Shown: positions 1 to 64,000 of the stretch, one piece after another | How positions within the stretch are numbered: position 1 is the stretch's first letter | Layout: each line of letters opens with the position of its first letter | DNA from: Amorphochlora amoebiformis | Lineage: Eukaryota > Cercozoa > Chlorarachniophyceae | Assembly (NCBI GenBank): GCA_054601695.1 | Contig: BAAHQB010000454.1 | Coordinates: 1-64,000 of the forward strand | Length of the DNA stretch: 64,000 nt | Reading direction: 5' to 3' | Position numbers and translations under genes: made by a program | Notes under the pieces: model-generated | The model's database searches: none | The model's input: the letters and a program-made list of their open reading frames with translations, nothing else | What the model was told of the DNA's origin: nothing

Positions 1-16025
<16,025 letters not shown>

Positions 16026-16300
16026 GACAATTTCAGAATTTCTCGGTCCATTTCGATGACTCCGTCTAAAATTTTTAGGCGAAATTCGGCGAAATTTCTC
16101 ATCGAAATTTTTTCTCGGCGAATTTCGCCTTAGCTACTGGAGCTAGTGCCAGGCCGACTGGAAGATGTTAAAGATAGATATATATATATATATATAAAAA
16201 AATCTGGTATTCGGCGACTCGTACTCGATCAAGATATTACATTGGAAATTGCTAACGTCGCTCTGGACGTCTAGTAGTAGTAATATATATATATATATCT

Positions 16301-16345
<45 letters not shown>

Positions 16346-16873
16346 CAGTGTCTAGAGTATTAGATACACATCTGCCATCTACCGTACGACGGTTATCTAG
16401 GTTATAGCGCGCTAGTACGGATATATTCTAGATTATGGCTATCATTTGGAACATATAGTATCTAAGTATAGCGCCGCTAAGGAGTTAATCTAACTAGTTA
16501 ATACTAGAAATCTTCATCTATTTCCAATTACTACTAGAACTAGATTAATTTGTACTAGTTCTAATTAAGAGTTCCTAATCAATAGTAGGCAATCCAGCAA
16601 GGTCTGGAAGATATATAGATGTTCATAACTCTCTGAACTAGCTGAATAGTATCCGTATGTAGCACAAAGTCTAGAAAGTCGCCAGGCAGTCGCTGGAGTC
16701 AGGCAGACATTACCAACACACTAGACATAAGTCTAGACAACTAGACAAAAAGGCTACGTCGAGTCCGCGATATTATTAATAACACGTTAGAAGTGTGAAT
16801 CGATCGAAATATACCATCGGGTCATATTTAGTCTAGTTAGCGGAGCATATTCTAGATATCGATCCGTTCGTGA
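16026..16873. other. Convergent intergenic spacer, CTAG-rich
   Basis: Lies between the stop codons of bestrophin (+) and the tRNA-binding protein (-). Positions about 16065-16130 hold inverted GAAATTTC/AATTTCG motifs. From about 16260 to 16860 CTAG tetramers are very frequent (TCTAGA, ACTAGT, CTAGAT). It has only two short TA runs and no coding frame. Confidence 0.7.
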
Positions 16874-25455
<8,582 letters not shown>

Positions 25456-25732
25456 ACCTTTAATATTGAATTTGTGATAACCTGTAACAGTTCTGTTGAC
25501 CTTTAACTAGATTTCTAACCTCTAATAAAAAGGCTACTATCGTGACATGTTGATGAGTCACGCGAGATATTTAGAAAATATATCTGTGACGTAGCAACGT
25601 ATCACGAATTGCGAGTCACTGAACTCGAGTGACCTATGGCAGTGTCACGCGTAGTTGTCTTCCAGATCCATCACTCTGACTCAATCCTTCAAGGCGGCGA
25701 CAGCATCTTCGAGACGGCAGACGAGCCTTAAT
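25456..25732. promoter_or_regulatory. Divergent promoter region
   Basis: A 277-bp repeat-free stretch between the putative start codons of the tRNA-binding gene (-) and the LIM gene (+). It contains GATGAGTCACGCGAG, GTGACGTAGC and GAGTCACTGAACTCGAGTGAC, the last an imperfect inverted repeat; such TGAGTCA/TGACGT boxes are typical bZIP sites. No TATA box can be singled out. Confidence 0.5.
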
Positions 25733-27623
<1,891 letters not shown>

Positions 27624-27645
27624 CAATGCTACCACTTCCAGTAAT

Positions 27646-27648
27646 ATA

Positions 27649-27691
<43 letters not shown>

Positions 27692-27696
27692 GTATG

Positions 27697-27744
<48 letters not shown>

Positions 27745-28578
27745 AATATATATCCATCCATATTTATATATATATATATACACACACACATAAATATATA
27801 TATATATATAATATAAATATATATTATATGTATATATATATATATATACATACATTTATTCCACATCTACATTACATACATATGTAACATACAGTTACCC
27901 ATGCTCAATCTATGCTTTCACAATATACACACACGCCTACACAACACAACTTACACATTACAAATTACATGCACTCACATGCATTACCCCCCCCCCAGCA
28001 CTCAGCATACCCCCCCCTCCCGACCGTCACCGTCGCACCTACTCCGTTCCAGTCCCCCCCCCCCCCCCCCGAAAAAAAAAATCACCTCCCCCCTCCCTCC
28101 CCACCCCCCCCCCCGTAAACCGTCCACCCTCCCCTTCCCCTTTCCCTCCCCCTCGCGCCGAGCGACCTCGATCACCCATCTCTCCCCCTCTCGCCTTTCC
28201 CTTCCTCGCGCGACTTTCTCTCCAAAATCGAAGCCCAATCCTTCACATACCCCCCCCCCCGGCCGAAAAGGGGGGGTACCCTTAGCGCCCAAGGCAACCC
28301 CACCCCCCGGCGCGAAATCCCGGGAGACTATTCCGCCCCCCCCCCCTCCTCCCCCTCGCCATCTCAGGTCGGCTACTGCGGAGCTAGCGGTTGGGAAAAC
28401 TCAGAGAGTTGGTAGTCATGAGAGGTCAAAACCGAGCGGTTATGGCGGGATTTCAAGGAATCCCGGGGTTTCAAGGAATCCCGGGGTTTCAAGGAATCCC
28501 CTGGTTTCAAGCTGTCCCGGGATTTTGGAGAATCACGGGAGAGTTGGGGGGGAGGAGAAGAAGGGAGGCAGGAAGACG
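27646..28578 (+). other. Upstream region of the PIP kinase gene: TA repeats, C-rich block, 18-bp repeats
   Basis: TA arrays to 27860, then a C-rich block at 27980-28360 with several runs of 8-18 C, then three copies of GGGATTTCAAGGAATCCC-type repeats (28440-28505). The frame leading into 28596 is open back to 27901 and would encode a proline-rich N-terminus, so translation could start well upstream of 28579; the composition argues more for a promoter/leader. Confidence 0.5.
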
Positions 28579-43827
<15,249 letters not shown>

Positions 43828-44552
43828 ACTCCTAGCTACCTTCTACTAGTTCTAGATCAAGTCTTGTCAAGCGAACCTTAGAATGATAGAGGTGGTTAAG
43901 TTTATTATTTTATGTAAATTTTGTACCACTGCACCAACACATCTTCGATCGATTTCCGAGTCACTAGAGTCATCATCTAGATCATAGGAGGATTTAAGAC
44001 CTTCTAGACCTTCTATCAAACCGAGACAATATTACTCGAGTTGATATTACTAGTAATTTACTACTATGCACCTAGTAGTGCAGTAACCTAACTTGTATTA
44101 TATTTAATATCTCTGGAATACGTAATACATCATCATGAGGATCTAGAGGATTTCAACCGGACTAGCCAGACTCACTAGCTCAAGCAAGTCCGCAGAGTAC
44201 GCGTATTGAGATTTCTATTTTCCCGGGTAACTCTAGTAACTCTAGAACGGTCTAGACTCTTTAGAGACTGTTAATAGTCTGTTATGATTATGTTATCGGT
44301 CATGTCATATTACGGTCACAACTTCGTAAGACTAGTACGACCGTTCGATAACTCTATCTACTACCAGTCTAGTAGTACTAGATCTAGTCTATATCTAGTA
44401 TATGCTAGATATGTAGTGAACTTGCATATATGACTATATCATCTAGATATTCTAGAGACCCGATTCTAGATATACTAGATATAGTAATATAATCTAGATA
44501 ATTAACATTTACATATGGAGTATACAGCATATATCTCAGTATCATTGGAATA

Positions 44553-44583
<31 letters not shown>

Positions 44584-44902
44584 CTAGATATATATGCTAT
44601 GAGGATATATATCAAGTTTTTATTGCCTGGTGGGTATCCAGCATATACATGTACTAGATGTAGTATGTACACTACAATAAAAGGTGAAACCGTTGACTTC
44701 AGTGAATTTCATAAATTCATAAATTCGGTATTCTCTGAATTCTTAGGAGCACATGTGAAGAGCCTCAAGGTGCATACGCTACAGAAGAAGGCCGGGGGGC
44801 TAGGGGAGGAGAGGGAGGGGGGGTTGATATTAGATTACATGTATATGTATATATATATATATATATATATACTAAATGTATATATGTGTATATAATGTAT
44901 AT

Positions 44903-44936
<34 letters not shown>

Positions 44937-45411
44937 TATCATTAATAAATATTCGTACGGATATCTACATGAAAACATGTACGATATGTACATATATTGT
45001 ACAATATGCACATGTATATATTGTAATATGTACATGTATACATTGCACATGTATACACATCACTCCTCCCTCCTACATGATATCGCTGAGTCATCGAACG
45101 AGTTCTCCTAGAATCACATCTAGACAAGTTTATGGCCATAGATTTGGTAGACATCCACTGAACTGGATATACGGAGCGGTCGGATATGAATTTTATGCAT
45201 GGAAAGGGGACTTCGGGTTCGTTCTGGTTCGGGGGAGTTGAGGGAGGAGAGCAGCCCGATATGAGAGTTTGTTTGACACGTGTCAAATTCTAAATTTACG
45301 TAAAAGCCGATATTTTAAAAATATTTGTATAAAATAAATTAAATTTAATTTATCGTCGGAACCTACGGCATTTTTTGTTCACCCAATATCTCAGATTCAC
45401 CATAATCCAAC
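43828..45411 (+). other. Intergenic spacer between PIP kinase and aldo-keto reductase, CTAG-rich
   Basis: From the PIP kinase stop to about 44600 the sequence is rich in CTAG (ACTAGT, TCTAGA, CTAGATAT) and nearly free of microsatellites. Two frames (about 44599-44840 and 45060-45241) are open without any recognised motif. Positions 45280-45411 are AT-rich and probably hold the promoter and leader of the next gene. Confidence 0.6.
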
Positions 45412-62355
<16,944 letters not shown>

Positions 62356-62580
62356 TCAAATGCCTTCTGAATATATTGGAGAGCTGAGTGAGTTTTTAAT
62401 TTTTATGTGATGAAGTGGGTTGAAAACCTTCCTCTTTGCCTTGAATGCATCTGACTTCTTCTTGGTTTCTCGTTGGGATTTCCTCCTCAATAGATACTCT
62501 TCAGTACCATCCACAAACTAAAATAAATATTTCATCAACCATAGGTAAATTGCAATATACATATATATACACGCATTATA

Positions 62581-62613
<33 letters not shown>

Positions 62614-62628
62614 AATTTATGTTTATAT

Positions 62629-62700
<72 letters not shown>

Positions 62701-63534
62701 CAAATATATGCATATCTACATACATACATACATACACATCACATATATATATATATATATATATAAATATACATATGCCAACATATTTTTACACCAATCT
62801 ACACACCATTTTTTTTAAAATTTCAAACCTCTAGCTTGTAAGTCTTAGTATTTAGGTTGAACTCCAGCCCACAGTACATCTCGACCTCGTTGAGAGCGGC
62901 CTTGGCTGGGTCTCCATTTTTCTCCCAAACCTTATTTGCACGTCGAATATTGCGTTGCAAGAACGGTGTGCTGGAGTTGGTGAAGAATTATATTAAATTA
63001 TATATATATATATATATATATATACACTACATATATATAATATATAATATATATAATATATATATATATCTATATATATATATATATGTGTCCAATAAAC
63101 CAAATCTTGCTTACCTTTGAGCGTTTGGCGTACCCTGGATAAATTGCTTGCAATATTCACTCCATTCCGCCGTTTGTGGTCTGGGGATTATATAACAACA
63201 TATTTATACATAACAAACATAATTATACATATATTTATCAATATATCCATTACATAAGATTTATAAAATGTTCCTATCTCTACTATGGTAACACCGTCTG
63301 TGAGAATCGTTCGAGTCTAGAAGTCCAATAGCTAGTTCTCGGGTGTCGTCAAAGTATTCCATCTGGCACCATCTAAAGAATTTCAAAATCCTTGTCATTC
63401 GCAACAATCAATCACCTCAAATTTCGCGTGTGAACTTACAGATCATGACTGATGATAGATGCGCATAATTCCTGATACATCTTGGCTGCTTGGGCGCTGT
63501 GGCGAAGCTTCATCTGAATTTTCGTTTGGGACAT
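62356..63534 (-). CDS. Uncharacterised 180-residue protein, 5 exons
   Basis: Exons in transcript order: 63534-63440 ([23 protein letters not shown]), 63372-63295, 63180-63115, 62970-62829, 62517-62356 (TGA). All four introns are GT-AG and phases agree (2, 2, 2, 0). The product is hydrophilic, with no signal or membrane segment. The first third looks helical ([14 protein letters not shown]); the middle has [15 protein letters not shown] and [14 protein letters not shown], and the C-terminal part is strongly basic ([20 protein letters not shown]), which could bind nucleic acid or be a nuclear signal. The last exon could instead end at a GTTTTC donor at 62427. Three of its four introns are short and lack large TA arrays, unlike the neighbours. 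I do not recognise the family. Confidence 0.7.
62971..63114 (-). repeat. TA array in the intron of the uncharacterised gene
   Basis: The only TA-expanded intron of this gene, 144 nt, with AATATATAATATATAT phase slips. Confidence 0.7.
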
Positions 63535-63599
63535 ACTTAATTACTGTTACATGTGAAGACATTGGAAGAATGGAGACATGATATGTGTATATTAAATAT

Positions 63600-63680
<81 letters not shown>

Positions 63681-63747
63681 ATTGATGTATATATATATAT
63701 ATATGTATGTATATATATATGTATTTATATTATAAATACATATATAT

Positions 63748-63778
<31 letters not shown>

Positions 63779-63807
63779 CATATCTCTATTTATATATATG
63801 TATGTAC

Positions 63808-63890
<83 letters not shown>

Positions 63891-64000
63891 TACATATACA
63901 CATATATATATATATATACATTGTTATATATACACACGTATATATATTTATTCAATATACATTAGCATGTACAGAAGAGTTACACAACCTTATCTATCGA
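63535..64000. repeat. Upstream region of the uncharacterised gene: TA and GT arrays
   Basis: About 60 nt of unique sequence upstream of the start codon, then (TA)n with (GT)n/(CA)n patches to the window end. Confidence 0.6.

Noticed and set aside
27901-28578. Long proline-rich frame leading into the first PIP kinase exon
   Set aside because: It runs through poly-C blocks and simple repeats; it could be coding, but composition alone supports promoter or leader, so I kept only the end of it.
44599-45241. Two plus-strand frames in the spacer before the aldo-keto reductase gene
   Set aside because: No recognised motif and no phase link to either neighbour.

Overview
The window is nuclear DNA of a microbial eukaryote with very intron-rich genes. 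At first sight it is a sea of (TA)n, (GA)n/(CT)n and TTAGGG repeats, but the unique islands between the repeats are short coding exons (18-172 nt) with GT...AG borders. Joined in phase they give six conserved or clearly open genes. I assembled them by hand, requiring the reading phase to match at every junction, and named them from motif memory without any database search. TTAGGG telomere-type repeats, spliceosomal introns and a possible plastid-type presequence on one gene suggest an alga or related protist; the species cannot be told from the sequence.

Layout. 1-16025 (+): bestrophin-family anion channel, 5' end outside the window; its intron 10 carries a 3.0 kb DDE transposon (7860-10860) with a frameshifted transposase and a divergent ORF of unknown function. 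16026-16873: CTAG-rich convergent spacer. 16874-25455 (-): EMAP II/tRNA-binding-domain protein, possibly organelle-targeted. 25456-25732: divergent promoter region. 25733-27623 (+): small single-LIM-domain protein. About 28579-43827 (+): phosphatidylinositol-phosphate kinase with 20 exons. 43828-45411: second CTAG-rich spacer. 45412-59956 (+): aldo-keto reductase of the aryl-alcohol-dehydrogenase type with 18 exons. 59957-62355: third spacer. 62356-63534 (-): unrecognised 180-residue protein with five exons.

No shared pathway is evident; the genes look like unrelated housekeeping loci. What unites them is intron structure. Introns often are TA microsatellite from the donor (GTATAT) to the acceptor (ATATAG). 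Next to many exons lie truncated tandem copies of the exon edge together with its splice site ('exon echoes', 1 to 13 copies), and one whole exon is duplicated in phase. Four splice acceptors sit directly at the end of CCCTAA telomeric arrays. These linked patterns are the most interesting content of the window.
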